Source: Ziziphus jujuba
Lineage: Eukaryota; Streptophyta; Magnoliopsida; Rosales; Rhamnaceae
Assembly (NCBI RefSeq): GCF_031755915.1
Contig: NC_083379.1
Span: forward strand, 1,708,001-1,772,000
Length of the DNA stretch: 64,000 bases
Direction: 5' to 3'
Shown here in pieces: positions 1 through 11,579 of this stretch. Made by a program: the position numbers and the translations under genes. The notes beneath the pieces are model-generated. The model searched no databases. It worked only from the letters and a program-made list of their open reading frames with translations, and was not told where the DNA came from. The number at the start of each line of letters is the position of its first letter. Within the stretch, counting starts at the first letter, position 1.

Positions 1-184
1 TGTTGTTTGTGAGAGACGATAAGTTGAACTTTGGCTAAAACTTCCTGACCGTTTTTCGGCTACCACCGATGAAATTGAGGCCAATGGAGAATAGTAATGA
101 ATTCCTTACCTCTTTAGCTAGGGTTTCCCCTGCAATCAGAACTTATCTAGGGTTCCGAGAAAGGATTCTGGATGGGTCTTGATA
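1..184 (+). repeat. 3' end of a degenerate 5' LTR (Tekay/Del-like)
   Basis: Bases 120-184 match, with substitutions, the last ~65 bases of the array LTRs (read on their coding strand): a pyrimidine-rich stretch, TCTAGGGTTCCG, then a GATTCTGGATGGGTC-like end finishing TGATA where the array LTR ends TGACA. Bases 40-115 resemble 3690-3780 inside the 3' LTR of the same element (shared ACCACCGATGA and TTCCTTA words). Compared with that LTR, ~2 kb appears to be missing between the two blocks. The window begins inside this LTR, so its left end is not seen. Confidence 0.6.
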
Positions 185-1060
185 GGATGACTTCAGTTCC
201 TTTAGGGTGTTACTTGGAAAGTTCCACACCCAAAGAAGGATTTTTTTGACCTAGTTAGATGTTCAAGAGTAGTTATTTTCGTTTTATGGAAATTAAGATA
301 TTGATATAAGAACATAGTATAGACCAAGACTTGTTGATACAATTTCGGTGATCTTATGTGGGGCAAGTTGTTGAGAATTAAGCTATAAATTTCATAAGTT
401 GGTTTTATGACATCTGCCTTTGGTGATGATTTTAGATCTTGGTTTTGATATTTTGTTTCCTAGAGATTGAGGGCTTTATGATGATAATGTTTTATGAATT
501 TAAGGTGGTTGATATTCTTGGTGATAACTTGACCTTTTCAAAAATACAATTTTTGGGGCAGAGCTAGAAAATGATGAATGTTTGCTGACGGTTTGAAGAT
601 CCAGTAATTAGTTCTTAGTATTTGGTTATGATATTAGAATTAAGATTTAAATTTCTTTATTACTTGAGGTATGAATTCTTAAAGTTTGTTTGAAATTGGA
701 AGAATTTGATGTTTCCACAAGAATGATATTTGAGATGTTGAGAGGATTCAGACTTGATCTTTTGGATTTTTACTCTTTAATGTTGACAATCTTGAGGATT
801 ATATTAAACTTTATAAGCAATGTAAAGCCTTCCGTTAGAATAAGTATGAGAAATTTTATTTTGTGACTTTGATGAAATTGGTGAAAACAACGATGTTTGT
901 TGAGGATAAGAAAGTTGGATAATTAATGAGGGGCATGGATCTTATAATTACAAGTACTAGGAGTGTAATGGGGGGTTAAAAAAAATCAATTTTAGTTTTA
1001 ACTTTGTGACACTGGTATTTGATTTAAGGAAATTAGAATTAAGTTCTAAGCTTTCCTTTT
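185..1060 (+). mobile_element. Non-coding leader of the left Ty3/gypsy element
   Basis: No long open frame. Several blocks match the non-coding leader of the tandem array when that is read on its - strand (about 35390-36000): AAGGTGGTTGATATT at ~505, CAAGAATGATATTTG at ~718, ACAAGTACTAGGAG at ~950, and the segment ending in GGAAATTAGA at ~1030. The order of blocks is the same in both elements. This ties the two elements to one family and shows that the leader is a shared family feature, not random filler. A clean primer-binding site is not recognisable after base 184. Confidence 0.6.
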
Positions 1061-1062
1061 GT

Positions 1063-2880
1063 TTTGATGGATGGATTTTTAAAGAATTACGAGTTGCTGC
1101 TTATGCTTCTAGACAGTTGAAGAAGCACGAGCTGAATTATCTAATTCATGACTTAGAGCTTGTTGTGATGATCTTCGCATTGAAGACCTGGAAACACTAC
1201 TTGTATGGAACTACTTGTCAGATCTTTATAGACCATAAAAGTCATAAGTATTTATTTACTCAAAAGGAGTTTAACTTAAGACAAAAAAGATGGATGGAGT
1301 TTCTCAAATATTATGATTGCACTATGACTACCATCTAGGTAAGGCAAATGTGGTGGTTGATGCATTAAGTAGGAAGTCTACAGGCTCATTAGCTTATGTG
1401 CAGATAGTATAGCTTAGTTTGACGGTTGAGTTGTGATAGTTGGGTATTGATTTGTGGATGCATACTTCAAGAGCATTTTTATTAGCTTCCAACTACAATC
1501 AATACTTGTGGATCGTGTTCTTAAGGCTCAATTTGAAGATCTTTATTTGATGAGCATGAGAAGGAAAGTTGAACAAGGGTGGAAGTCAGATTTCCCTATT
1601 AGAGACAATGGAGCCTTGATGATTGGTTTTAGGCTCAGTGTTCCAGCCAATGAAGAGCTGAAAAAGACAAATATTGGAAAAAAAACTTATATTTCTACCT
1701 ATGCTATGCACCTTGGTAGTACCAAGATGTACTATATCCTGATAGAATATTATTGGTGGTTAGGGATGAAAAAAAAAAGTTGCTGAATATATATCTAAAT
1801 GTTTCATTTGCCCGCAAGTGAAGGTAGAGAGATAAAAGCCTTCTGGACTCCTATAGCATTCAACCATCCCAGACTGGAAATGAGACCGCATTATAACTGA
1901 TTTTATAGTCAAGCTTTCTCCTACAGTTTAGAGACATGATAGTATTTGGGTGATAATGAATCGACTCACCAAATCCGCACATTTTCTACCTATTTATGAT
2001 AGGGTTTTCCCTAAGAAGTTAGCAGAACTCTTTATGAATCATATAGTAGGTTTGCATGGAGTGCTAGTATTGATTATATATAATACAAATCCACTGTTCA
2101 CATTAAAGTTTTAGCATAGATTAATGAAGGAACTAGGTGTCAAGTTGAATTTGAGTACCGCTTTTCACCCCTAGACCGATGGACAATCCAGGAGGACTAT
2201 TCAGACTTTAGAGGACATGTTGAGGTAATGTGTACTACAGTTCAAGAGACATTGGAATGAATATCTATCTTTGTCAAAGTTCACCTACAACAATAGCTAT
2301 CACTCAAGCATTTAAATGTCACTTTATGAAGCATTGTATGGGAAGCAATGTCGAACTCTATTATGTTGGAATGAGACAGGTAAAAGGAACTTCTAGTTCC
2401 TGAGATTGTATAAGAGACAATGGACAAGGTCAACATTATACGAGCTAGGTTAAAATCAGCACAGGACAGGCAAAAGAGCTATGCAGATGTGCATGGAAAG
2501 GATATCGAGTTTGAAGTTGGGGATCGGGTATTTTCGATGCTCTCTCCATGGAAGGAAGTAGCAGTAATACACTTTGCAAAGCAAGGGAAGCTAAGTCCTC
2601 GCTATATTGGATCGTATGAGATAGTTGAAAGGATAAGTCCAGTGGCTTAAAAGTTAGACTTGATGGAGGAGCTTTTTCGAAGCCATGATGTATTCCGTAT
2701 CTCCATGCTTTGCACGTATATCTTAGACCCATCACATATGTTGGAGATACCAGAGATTGAGTTGACGAACAACTTATCCTATGAGGAGCAGCTAGTGTTG
2801 ATTCTAAGTAGGGAAGAGAAAAGCTTTGCAACAAGACAATTCCTTTAGTGAAGGTTCTTTGAAGAAATCGCCTAGTCAAG
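1063..2880 (+). pseudogene. Broken pol relic: RNase H, integrase, C-terminal end
   Basis: Pieces of a Ty3/gypsy polyprotein can be read in order but in shifting frames. RNase H is at 1063-1338 ([31 protein letters not shown]), followed by a broken VVDALSRKS linker at ~1352-1380. The spacer and integrase zinc region lie at 1454-1790 (MHLGSTKMY, YYWWLGMKK). Integrase core remnants are at ~1800-2400 (RLTKSAHFLP, TDGQS, YNNSYHSS). The post-integrase region is at 2420-2650 (QKSYADVHGKDIEFEVGDRV, KLSPRYIGSYEI), and the tail at 2660-2848 (HDVFRISML, DPSHMLEIPEIEL). Stops and frameshifts separate the pieces. The second catalytic Asp and the Glu of the integrase are replaced. No gag, protease or reverse transcriptase is present between the leader and RNase H, so this is a deleted, dead copy. 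Confidence 0.85.
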
Positions 2881-2986
2881 GAGGCAACTTAGGAGCAAGA
2901 GGATCAAATGTGGGGTCAGTATCCTCACCTTTTCTAAAACTAAGGTATAAATTTCATGTACGAAATTTCTTTGAGAGGAGTAGGTT

Positions 2987-5817
2987 ATAACAACCCGTAC
3001 TAAAATACTTTTATTGTACAAGTTTGACTAGGTTCAACCAAATGGATAATAAGTGGATCCTAGGTTGACTTTTTCTATGGTCAAGATATTGGTTTGACTG
3101 ATATGTCATTGTGTAGAGCTCATAAATATGAGTTTATAGACTAGCAACATGACAAATTTCAAGTTACGATAAAAATTTATGGTTTTGAGAAATTTTAAAT
3201 GTCAGTTTTATATCAGTGTTTAAAGTAGTCCTAAGTTTTTCTCTATTAGTAACCTAAGGCTCTATATAAGTCTTGAGAAGCATGCCTTATAGGAAATAAT
3301 CCTAAAATACATGTTTTACCCTCAAATTTGAGAAATTTCTTTTAATACCCATGGGTCCGAGTCACATCGGACCCATTTAACGCTCAATTGGATTGCTGCC
3401 GTTTTGCCTAATTTCAGCCACCATATATCTACATATGCTGGCCATCCACGTTGCCCACCTTTCGGGACCAAGATAGTCAAGTTTCTTGCTAAACCGTCCA
3501 CCAATGTGTCGGGATCTGCTGTTTGAAGCTGGTGGCAGCCGTTTGATATTTTTCGTCCGTTTGGTCATTTTTCAAGCCATTCCAAGCCAACTCACGCACA
3601 TGTCCTCCCATTTTTGAACCCTCTGAATCCATTATCATACTCCGTTTGCCAAGATTCCTCGTCATTTGAGAGATACATCATTGAGAGTTTTGGCCGTATT
3701 TTGCAACAAGTTTTCCGACCACCGATGATATTTTTGGACTGAGATGATATTGTATTCCTTATCTTTTTAGCTTTCCATTGATATAAAGTTTGTAAAATTT
3801 GGATATCGTTTGATAATTTTTCCATTTTTAGGTCAATTAGTTAAATATAGGATAAAATTTGACTGTACTTGGACAAAAATTGATCAAATTGGATAAATTG
3901 AGATTGGATTAGTGTTATTAGATATTAATAGGACCCATTAGAAGGTTTAGTTTTATAAAATTAACTTTCGGGTGAAAAGCTGTAACTTTAGATACTAGAT
4001 CCTAAGGGTACATAGTATAATCGGAGTGTTCGGTGTCCCATTTATGTAATTTTATAGTTGTACAAATTATTTCAAGACATTTTGTACACATCAACTCTTT
4101 GGTTTAGTTGTTAGAGCCTGAAAATATTTTATTATATTATAGGCAATCGTGGAGTAGTAGGAGTGAGCATTGACAGTACAGTGAGTGATTATATTTTTAA
4201 AATATTTTGGACATGTAGTATAATATATATGTGGTTTGAGTATTTTACATATATACATATCATTTGATTAAAATATTCATTTTATGCATATATGAATATC
4301 TGCTTTTACATATATGTGTTATCATTTTATGTAACTTTTGATAATATTTTAAATATATGGTTTCCAATTCTATTGGGTTCATAATTGACTTGTGGTATTT
4401 AAATATCTTGGTATTTATATTAAAATTTTAATCATTTTGGAAAATAATTGATTTTGAGAAAGCAAATTGGAAATTATATGTTTTTAAGTATGTTTGAGTG
4501 TTTTATAATTTTATGTACTTAAAAATGATTTATGGTAATATGTATTTCACTATGGCATTTATAGTTTTGATATGAAAAGATAAGTCGGAAATTTTGAAAT
4601 ATTTAAATAAATTATTGGATTTGAATACTAAATTATGTTTTATGTTACAGTATTTTTGAAAGGTTATGATCTTATAAAGATTGTTTTATGGATACTATAT
4701 TATTTATTTTTTAATTGGTGTACCATATAGTACTATTGTTCAGATCAATATTATATTATAGTACGTAGGTTTGCCACGATAACTATAGTACGCTAAGGGT
4801 CATAAGATTTGGTTCATTCCACAAGTTTATTATTATGAAGGCACCTTTCATACATTAAGGGTCGTAAGATTGGGCTTACGCCATAAGTTTATAATGTCAC
4901 ATCAGTTTAGGACACTAAGGGTCGTGAGGTGGGTTTATCCAATAGGTTTCATTTCTTTTACTGTCCATTGGTGTTTCAGGATGCCATGCACCGCTTAGCA
5001 GTGCTAGGTATATCGTATTTTACATTGTTTATATTTTTAGTTATATTATTGATTTTTCTGATATTTATGGTTTTTACTGTACTTTCATAATTATTTTGTA
5101 AAATTATGTTTATCTTATTTTATGCTCAATAATTATATCATGATTAAAATAATTTACAATATTTTAATGATCATTCATTTAATACTTTTTGAGCTTCGGT
5201 TTTATGATATTGATTTGCGGTACAAATTTGGATTTTGGAAAATGATTTTTAAAAGGAACCTTTCAAACAAGTGAAACGAGAGGCCTTGAAAGAAAGTTTT
5301 ATGGAAATAAAATATTATTTTCCTATTATACTACTACTTACTGAGATTTCTCTATCTCACATTTTATTTGTTTTAAATTTGCTCTCTTAGGTTCAGGCAA
5401 TTAGTTGGAAGTCTACTTCGCGTACCACTTCTTATTTCGTACTTCCCACAACAGCAACAATACTCTTTTTTTTTTTTCTCTATTTATCCTTATCCTTCTA
5501 GATTTATTTATACCAGTTGTACTTCTAAAATTTTCAAATATTTTTAGAATGCTATGATTTAAATATTGAATAGAGTAATGACCATATATATATGTGTGTA
5601 ACTATGGGTTGTAGTATGATAGACTGTGGTTGAAGACCATAATTATAGATTTGTATGCTGTTGTAGTTTTATCTTTATACTGAGATATTATTTGATATTG
5701 TATGTATTCGCTTATTCACATTTTGAGTGAGATTCTATTGAATATTCTTTAAGGATAATTCAGTAAAACTTCACTAGGTGGAATGATTCTGGAAGGGTTT
5801 TCGGAATGATCCTATCA
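2987..5817 (+). repeat. Degenerate 3' LTR of the left gypsy element
   Basis: The segment starts with TATAACAACCCGTAC, a decayed form of the TGTAACA-CCCG start seen in the array LTRs. It follows the pol tail by about 100 bases, as expected for a 3' LTR. The end is placed at ~5817, where GATTCTGGAAGGG...GATCCTATCA resembles the array LTR end. Bases 4790-4975 hold three diverged ~65-bp repeats with the core CTAAGGGTCGTAAG. The rest is AT-rich without a coding frame. Both borders are approximate because the element is old. Confidence 0.5.
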
Positions 5818-6991
5818 ATCTATATCTTTCTTTGGATCAAGAATGGTACTTCCTGCCTCATGTGTATATATATATAATTATATTTAAATATATTTTATTC
5901 TATTTTAAATATATGTTCCTACCTTTTTATAAAGTTGTTTCATAAATATTGTATCTATATAATATATTTGTATTATTTATAATATGTTTGTATAAAATAT
6001 ATATTTTTATGTTAAAAAAATTAAAAATATATTAAAAATATATTTTTATTTTAGTTTTTGGTTGACAAACAAGGAATTCCGTTTATTTTTATTGTTTAAA
6101 GTATAATATGCAAAATCCAATATAATTTTAGGTGTAAAAATGAATATCGCTTATATAAGTTGTATATGACGTTGGTGAATTTAACATCTTTACCACGTGC
6201 ATAAGCTAGACCCGGGCACAGCATTTAATCCACCCTCAACAGCTCAATTAGACTGACCATTTAATGCTCCCTTACTTTTTTTGGTTGTTTCTCTTTAATA
6301 TGATACGGCACAGTGACCAAAAAAGGAGTATAAAGAGTGGTCCTACGTTGTACTGTATTGTCCTCTTTGTGGTAATTGTGTACTATATTGTTCTTTACAT
6401 AATATATGCTGATAAATTAACATGTGTACATAGATAAAACAAAATATATATATATATATATATATTCAATTGATATCAAAAAGAGATTTTTAGCAGTATT
6501 TGACATATCTTGCGTTAGTGGTCATTGCACCTGATTTAGTACTGGAGAGTGGAGATCATGGCTTTACACTCTTTTAAAAACTTTTGTCCTTTTATCTGGT
6601 AAAGTCAAAAAAAAAAAAAAAAAAAACTATGTTTGTTCTACTCATAATAGGTTATATAGCAATGACTGGGAGATCAAGGTATTTTAATTTTTTTTAATAA
6701 CTTTCAAGCTAACGTGCTAGCTGGAAGATGGTTGATGGGATTTATGTTAAAAAAATTAAAAATATATTTTAAATTAGAATTTTTTATTTTATTTTTTTTT
6801 TTTAGGTTTTTGGTTGGTAAATGGGAATCCCATTTATTTTTATTTTTATTTTTGTTTTCAAAATAAATGGGGAATAAGACGGAGATGGGGTGAGAAAAAA
6901 TAAACCGTGCAGCGAGTGGGGAAGGCCAATCCGGCTCCGCCTCGCAAATTAATGAGATACAGAAAAGAACAAAAAAAATATTATATTATTG
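5818..6991. other. AT-rich intergenic DNA with a dispersed direct repeat
   Basis: No gene is visible. Two direct repeats of about 85-100 bp lie at 6009-6093 and 6741-6843; both start TTATGTTAAAAAAATTAAAA and end in a TTTTTGGTTG...CCCATTTATTTTTA-like block. There is a (TA)n run near 6446-6465 and a poly-A run at 6608-6626. Confidence 0.6.
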
Positions 6992-7110
6992 CCCAATATT
7001 ATTTTATTTTATTTTATTTTTTGCTATTCCCCCAGGCATTCCGGACCCCCCCTAACACTCGACTCAGCGTTCACTGGCCGGGGCTGTGGTGCTCTAACCA
7101 CTGAGCCCCC
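6992..7110 (-). mobile_element. tRNA-derived SINE-like fragment
   Basis: Read on the - strand, 7107-7088 is GGCTCAGTGGTTAGAGCACC, which fits the internal A box of RNA polymerase III tRNA promoters. A weak B-box-like GAGTCGAGTGTT follows about 40 bases on, and after it comes an A-rich tail (TAAAATAAAATAAAA) near 7016-6992. Head, boxes and A-rich tail in this order suggest a truncated SINE. A decayed tRNA pseudogene is the alternative; I see no cloverleaf. Confidence 0.35.
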
Positions 7111-7216
7111 ATTATTGCCCAGTATTATATATTTTGCATTTTAAAACCAAAATATTGGTATAAACAGTAATATAAAATAATAATTAGATAGTGATGGATG
7201 CAAGGTACATGGGGTC

Positions 7217-7224
7217 TATAAAAG
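7217..7224 (+). promoter_or_regulatory. Putative TATA box of the Cys-rich peptide gene
   Basis: TATAAAAG lies 78 bases upstream of the start codon at 7302. Transcription would start near 7250, giving a ~50-base leader that contains a (GA)n run at 7279-7298. Confidence 0.5.
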
Positions 7225-7301
7225 GGAGATGATAAGGAGGAAGAAGAGCACAAGTCATCAGAAAAGAAAACATCAAACAAAGAGAGAGAGAGAGAGAGGA
7301 G

Positions 7302-7613
7302 ATGGTGAAGAAGGCATTGTTTGTGGTGGTTTTGGCGATGGTGGTTGTAGCCACCTTTGCTCCTGTAGCACTTGGGCGCTGCGAGAGCGAACTGGAAGGC
7401 GGAGGGAAAGTTGCAGGGTCTGATGGAAATAATGAGGTAATGGAAAGCAATAAAAGAACTCCCCTCTCAAGGCTAATGCTGGAGGGAGGACTACGCAGGA
7501 ACGATGGGTGTCCTGGATCCTCATGCAACATCTTAAATGACCCCTGCTGTAGTTCCTGTGTTTGTCTTCCTGTTGGTATTCTTGTTGGTGTCTGTGTTGG
7601 AAGCTGCTGCTAA
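7302..7613 (+). CDS. Secreted small cysteine-rich peptide precursor
   Basis: A single-exon 103-residue precursor. Residues 1-25 form a typical signal peptide: MVKK, a hydrophobic core of Val, Ala and Leu, and an Ala-Leu-Gly exit. A hydrophilic propeptide with one Cys (about 26-67) ends in RR, a possible processing site, just before the Cys-rich C-terminus. That domain has nine Cys in about 34 residues with spacing C-x4-C-x6-CC-x2-C-x-C-x9-C-x3-CC. The block CVCLPVGILVGVC resembles the end of albumin-1/PA1b-type knottins (C-x-C-x9-C with a Pro-Val-Gly turn), but the N-terminal spacing, the adjacent Cys pairs and the order (propeptide first) differ. Secretion and disulfide folding are inferred; a defence or protease-inhibitor role is only a guess. 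A TATA box and a purine-rich leader support expression. The start is the first ATG after the TATA box and gives the signal peptide. Confidence 0.8.
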   Translation: MVKKALFVVVLAMVVVATFAPVALGRCESELEGGGKVAGSDGNNEVMESNKRTPLSRLMLEGGLRRNDGCPGSSCNILNDPCCSSCVCLPVGILVGVCVGSCC

Positions 7614-7958
7614 ATTAATTAAGCCTTAGCTTAATTAATTAACCCTCATCATAATCATCCACCTCATGACCATCATATATTGGTGATCTGATATTATCTG
7701 GCTTGCTATAGGATAATAATAAATATAAAAAAGAATAATAAATTCCAACCGTAGCCACATATAGCCTGTGTTAGTAATGGTTGGTTTACGCAATGTTATG
7801 TTTCTACTGGTTTCTGCTATGCTTTTATTCTGGTATGTATAAAAATGGCGATCCACGTCTATGTGTGTTTGTGTTCACGTTAGTATACCTACTCTTTTAT
7901 CTTGTATTAGTGTGTGGACTGATTGATATACATATTGAACCACCTGTTCTAGCTAGTA

Positions 7959-7991
<33 letters not shown>

Positions 7992-8139
7992 GTCACACGG
8001 CAAGAAATTGAGCTTGTTCCAATGAAATTTTTGCCAAGCAAAATAAAAATTGTCGCTATAGATCACATTTAGAGACAAAATTAATTTTCTTCGATGAAGA
8101 TTAATTAATGTTAGGATTCTCCCGAGATTACTTATTGGC
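7614..8139. other. 3' flank of the Cys-rich gene, AT-rich
   Basis: No gene seen. The inverted words TTAATTAATTAA around 7615-7642 could form a small hairpin just after the stop codon. A (TA)n microsatellite lies at 7967-7991. Confidence 0.5.
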
Positions 8140-10092
8140 AATATTTAAAATATCCGATATTTTTTCGATATTTCTATTTTTGAAGAGGTCGAAATAAAAT
8201 TTAGATCTGAAATGGAAATGAATAAAAGTTTCATAATATCCATGAACAAAAATTTATGTGCAGAAATTGTTACTTTAATATCTTTCAAAGTGTTAATCGA
8301 GTGGGATATCGAAACATCGAGATATGATCATCAATTTGAAGAACCAAGGAATTTTTTTTTTGTATTGATAATGTATTAGGGATTATATTTGAGAATTTCT
8401 TGTATCTTACTATATCTATTAAATTTTCTATATTTTGGTGCTAATTAACATTATATTTTATTCACTTATAAATAATTTGTAATATTTATAGAATATTTCA
8501 TTATTATTGTATTCTAATTATTGTATTTTTATATTATTTTATTATATTAATTATCTAATATGTAAAAATTTGCATTCTAAATTAAAAATTTACAGTTTCC
8601 ATAATTTTATCGATATTTCCATCGATATTGATGTTTCCATCCATATTTTCATAAAATCATATCTTCGACATTTACATCTATATCTATATTTTCTTCACTA
8701 ATAATATCTATTGAAATTTTTGAAATTTTACCCAAATTTCCATGAAAATTTTCATAAAATATGTATATCAAATACTTACCAATTTAGTTAAAAAATCTAT
8801 AATTTCCATGGAACTTTCAGAAATTTCAATGAAATTTTCACCGAAATTTCAAAAATATCCATGGAGTTTTTTAATTTTTTTTTAAAAAAAATCATAAATA
8901 TTATTGATATTTAGTAAAAAAATTTATCAAATTAACTTCATTGATAATTATTTTATGCTTTAATTGCTTTTTACACATTTAGTAATATAAACAAAATAGA
9001 ATGAATTGAATTGAATAACATTAATAAGTTCTACTTATTAAATATTAATAAAGTAAAAATACAAAGATTATGAATTATATTTTTGAACCTGACAAATATT
9101 ATTGCCAAAAATATCCATTTTACAAATATGGATAAATAGATGATGAAATATATACATGTGAAATAATAATATTTGTTTGAAAAATAAAAAAAAATTCTTG
9201 ACAATTCACAAGTGTTTTTATTTTTTTTTATTTTTTTGTTTTACATTTTTGAAAAAGAAAATTGTTCAAATATATTCCTTATAACAGATTTTATTTTTCA
9301 TTTTATTTTAAGAAGAAGACAATATATCATTCAATCATATCAATCAACCAAATGCTCTCCACAGTTTCTTATGCCACGGAGCATCTTACAATAGTTTTAT
9401 ATAGTTTTAGAATTAAAAATATTTTCATGCCATAAAATCTTAGTACATCATTATATAGTTTAAAATTAAAAAAATATTCTTCATAAATTGATGTGTGTTT
9501 GACCATTGCTTGTGCACTCTCTTGTCTCTATGTATTACACTTGCTTTGTGCACTCTTTTATCTTTGTATAATTTCATGTGTCTTTTATATTTTGCCAAAA
9601 CCAATACATATTTCATATAAAATATAGTCCACATTTCTTCATTTTAATTACACAAATGCTCTTTCTAAGTAGATTTTTTAATGACACTAATGTCATTAAA
9701 ATAAAAATAATTTTAATAATTTTAATATTAATAAAAAATAAAAATTTTAATACGAAATCCTCTTGAATTTTTTTAAAAAAAAAATATAGATGTGTGTATT
9801 GAATTCTCTAGTAGTTCAATGACCTGTGGCCCTTACCAACTTTAATCCCATCAAAGGCAATTTCATGCATATAATATTATTAAAAAAAACTTTAAAAGCA
9901 AAAGGAATTTAAAAATTGAGAACCATGTCCATAAAGGGCACTTGAGTAATTAAAATGAAGAAATGTGGGCTATATTTCATATGAAATATGTATTTGTTTT
10001 GGCAAAACAGTAAATGATAGTGTAATATGTAGAGACAAGAGAGTGCAGAAGCGGGTGTTACAACAAATGTTGCTCCTGAAAATATTCTTCAT
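8140..10092. repeat. Tandem duplication, copy A (~1.95 kb)
   Basis: This AT-rich unit is followed directly by a second copy at 10093-11579. Matching landmarks include AAAATTTAGAT-type words near 8200 and 10170, TTCATAATATCC (8230 and 10199), GAAGAAGACAATATATCATT (9311 and 10787), and the inverted-repeat element at each 3' end. Relative to copy B, copy A carries about 480 extra bases (roughly 8245-8710) made of CGATATTTCC-like words. No convincing coding sequence. Confidence 0.75.
9485..10078. mobile_element. Non-autonomous inverted-repeat element 1
   Basis: A ~594-bp segment whose ends are long imperfect inverted repeats. The left arm (~9508-9665) contains TGCACTCTCTTGTCTCTA and TTTTGCCAAAACCAATACAT; the right arm (~9935-10050) contains their reverse complements. 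The 14-bp direct repeat AAAATATTCTTCAT lies at 9471-9484 and 10079-10092, as a target duplication would. Long terminal inverted repeats and a direct repeat near 9-14 bp suit a Mutator-like non-autonomous element; that class is inferred. No transposase is encoded. Confidence 0.6.
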
Positions 10093-11579
10093 GGGCAAGA
10101 TTTAAAATAGTTGGTATTTTTTCAAATTTTTTTTGATATTTTTATTTTTTAAAAGGGTTGAAGTAAAATTTAGATTCGAAATAAAAATGGATAAAATTTT
10201 CATAATATCCATTGAAATTTCTAAAATTTTACCAAAATTTTCATAAAAATTATCGTAAAATATTTACGTTAAATCTTTAACGATTTGGTTAAAAAATCTA
10301 TAAATTCCATTGAAATTTCTGAAATTTCCAATGAAATTTTGGAAATATCTATGGAATTTTTAAATTTTTTTTAAAAAAATTCATAAATATTATTGATATT
10401 TTGTTAAAAAATTTATCAAATTAACTTCATTGTTAATATTTTACCCTTTAATTACTTTTTAGATATTTAGTAATATAAGCAAAATAGAATAAATTGAATT
10501 GAATAACATTAATAAGTTCTATTTATTAAACATCGATAAAGCAAAAATATAAAAATTGTAAATTATATTTTTGAACATGACAAATTTTATTGTCAAAAGT
10601 ATCTATTTTACAAATATGGGTAAATAGATGATGAAATATATACATGTGAAATAATAATGTTTATTTGAAAAATAAAATAAAAAAATCCAGACGATTCAAA
10701 AGTGTTTTTTTTTTTAAAATTTTTGAAGAAGAAAATTGTTCAAAATATATTCCTTATAACTTGTTTTATTTTTCATTTTTTTTTAAGAAGAAGACAATAT
10801 ATCATTCAATTATATCAATTAACCAAATATTCTCCACGAATTTCTTATGCCACAGGGCATCTTACAATAGTATTATATAGTTTTAGAATTAAAAAATATT
10901 TTTATGTCATAAAATCTTAGTACATCATTATATAGTTTTGAAATTAAAAAATATTCTTCATAAATTAATGTGTGTTTGACCCTTGCTTGTGCACTCTCTT
11001 GTCTCTAGATGTTACACTTCCTTTGTGCACTCCCCTGTCTTTGTATAATTTCATGTGTGTTTTGTATTTTGCCAAAACCAATACATATTTCATATAAAAT
11101 ATAGTCCACATTTCTTTCTTTTAATTACACAAATGTCCTTTCTAAATAGATTTTTTAATGACACCAATGTCATCAAGATAAAAATAAATTTAGTGATTTT
11201 AATATTAATAAAAAATAAAAATTTTAATACTAAATCCTCTTGAATTTTTTTTTTAAAAAAATATAGATGTGGGTATTGAATTCTCTAGTAGTTCAGTGAC
11301 CCGTGGCCCTTACCAAATTTAATCCCATCCAAGGCAATTTTGTGCATATAATATTATTAAAAAAAAACTTTAAAAGCAAAAGAAATTTAAAAATAGAGAA
11401 CCATGTCCGTAAAGGGCACTTGTGTAATTAAAATAAAGAAATGTGGGCTATGTTTCATATGAAATATGTATTGGTTTTGGCAAAATAGTAAAGGACAGTG
11501 TAATGTGTAGAGACAAGAAAGTGCAGAAGCGGGTGTTAAAGCAAGTGTTGCCGGTACTGCTCCTGAAAATATTCTTCAT
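10093..11579. repeat. Tandem duplication, copy B (~1.49 kb)
   Basis: Second copy of the 8140-10092 unit, without the ~480-base insert. The 3' part runs at an offset of 1477 bases from copy A. Substitutions and small indels throughout show that the duplication is not recent. Confidence 0.75.
10962..11565. mobile_element. Non-autonomous inverted-repeat element 2
   Basis: Counterpart of element 1 inside copy B. It is flanked by the same AAAATATTCTTCAT at 10948-10961 and 11566-11579, with left arm ~10985-11140 and right arm ~11412-11530. It was copied together with its flanking direct repeats, so it came with the segmental duplication and not by its own transposition. Confidence 0.6.

Noticed and set aside
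2445..2879. 144-codon - strand frame
   Set aside because: It lies opposite the post-integrase region of the left pol relic and has no recognisable domain.
6009..6843. Direct repeats at 6009 and 6741 as LTRs of a small element
   Set aside because: They are low-complexity AT-rich sequence, lack TG...CA ends, and no primer site or polypurine tract lies between them.
7088..7110. Functional tRNA gene
   Set aside because: Only the A box is good; no acceptor stem, anticodon arm or clean T arm can be formed.
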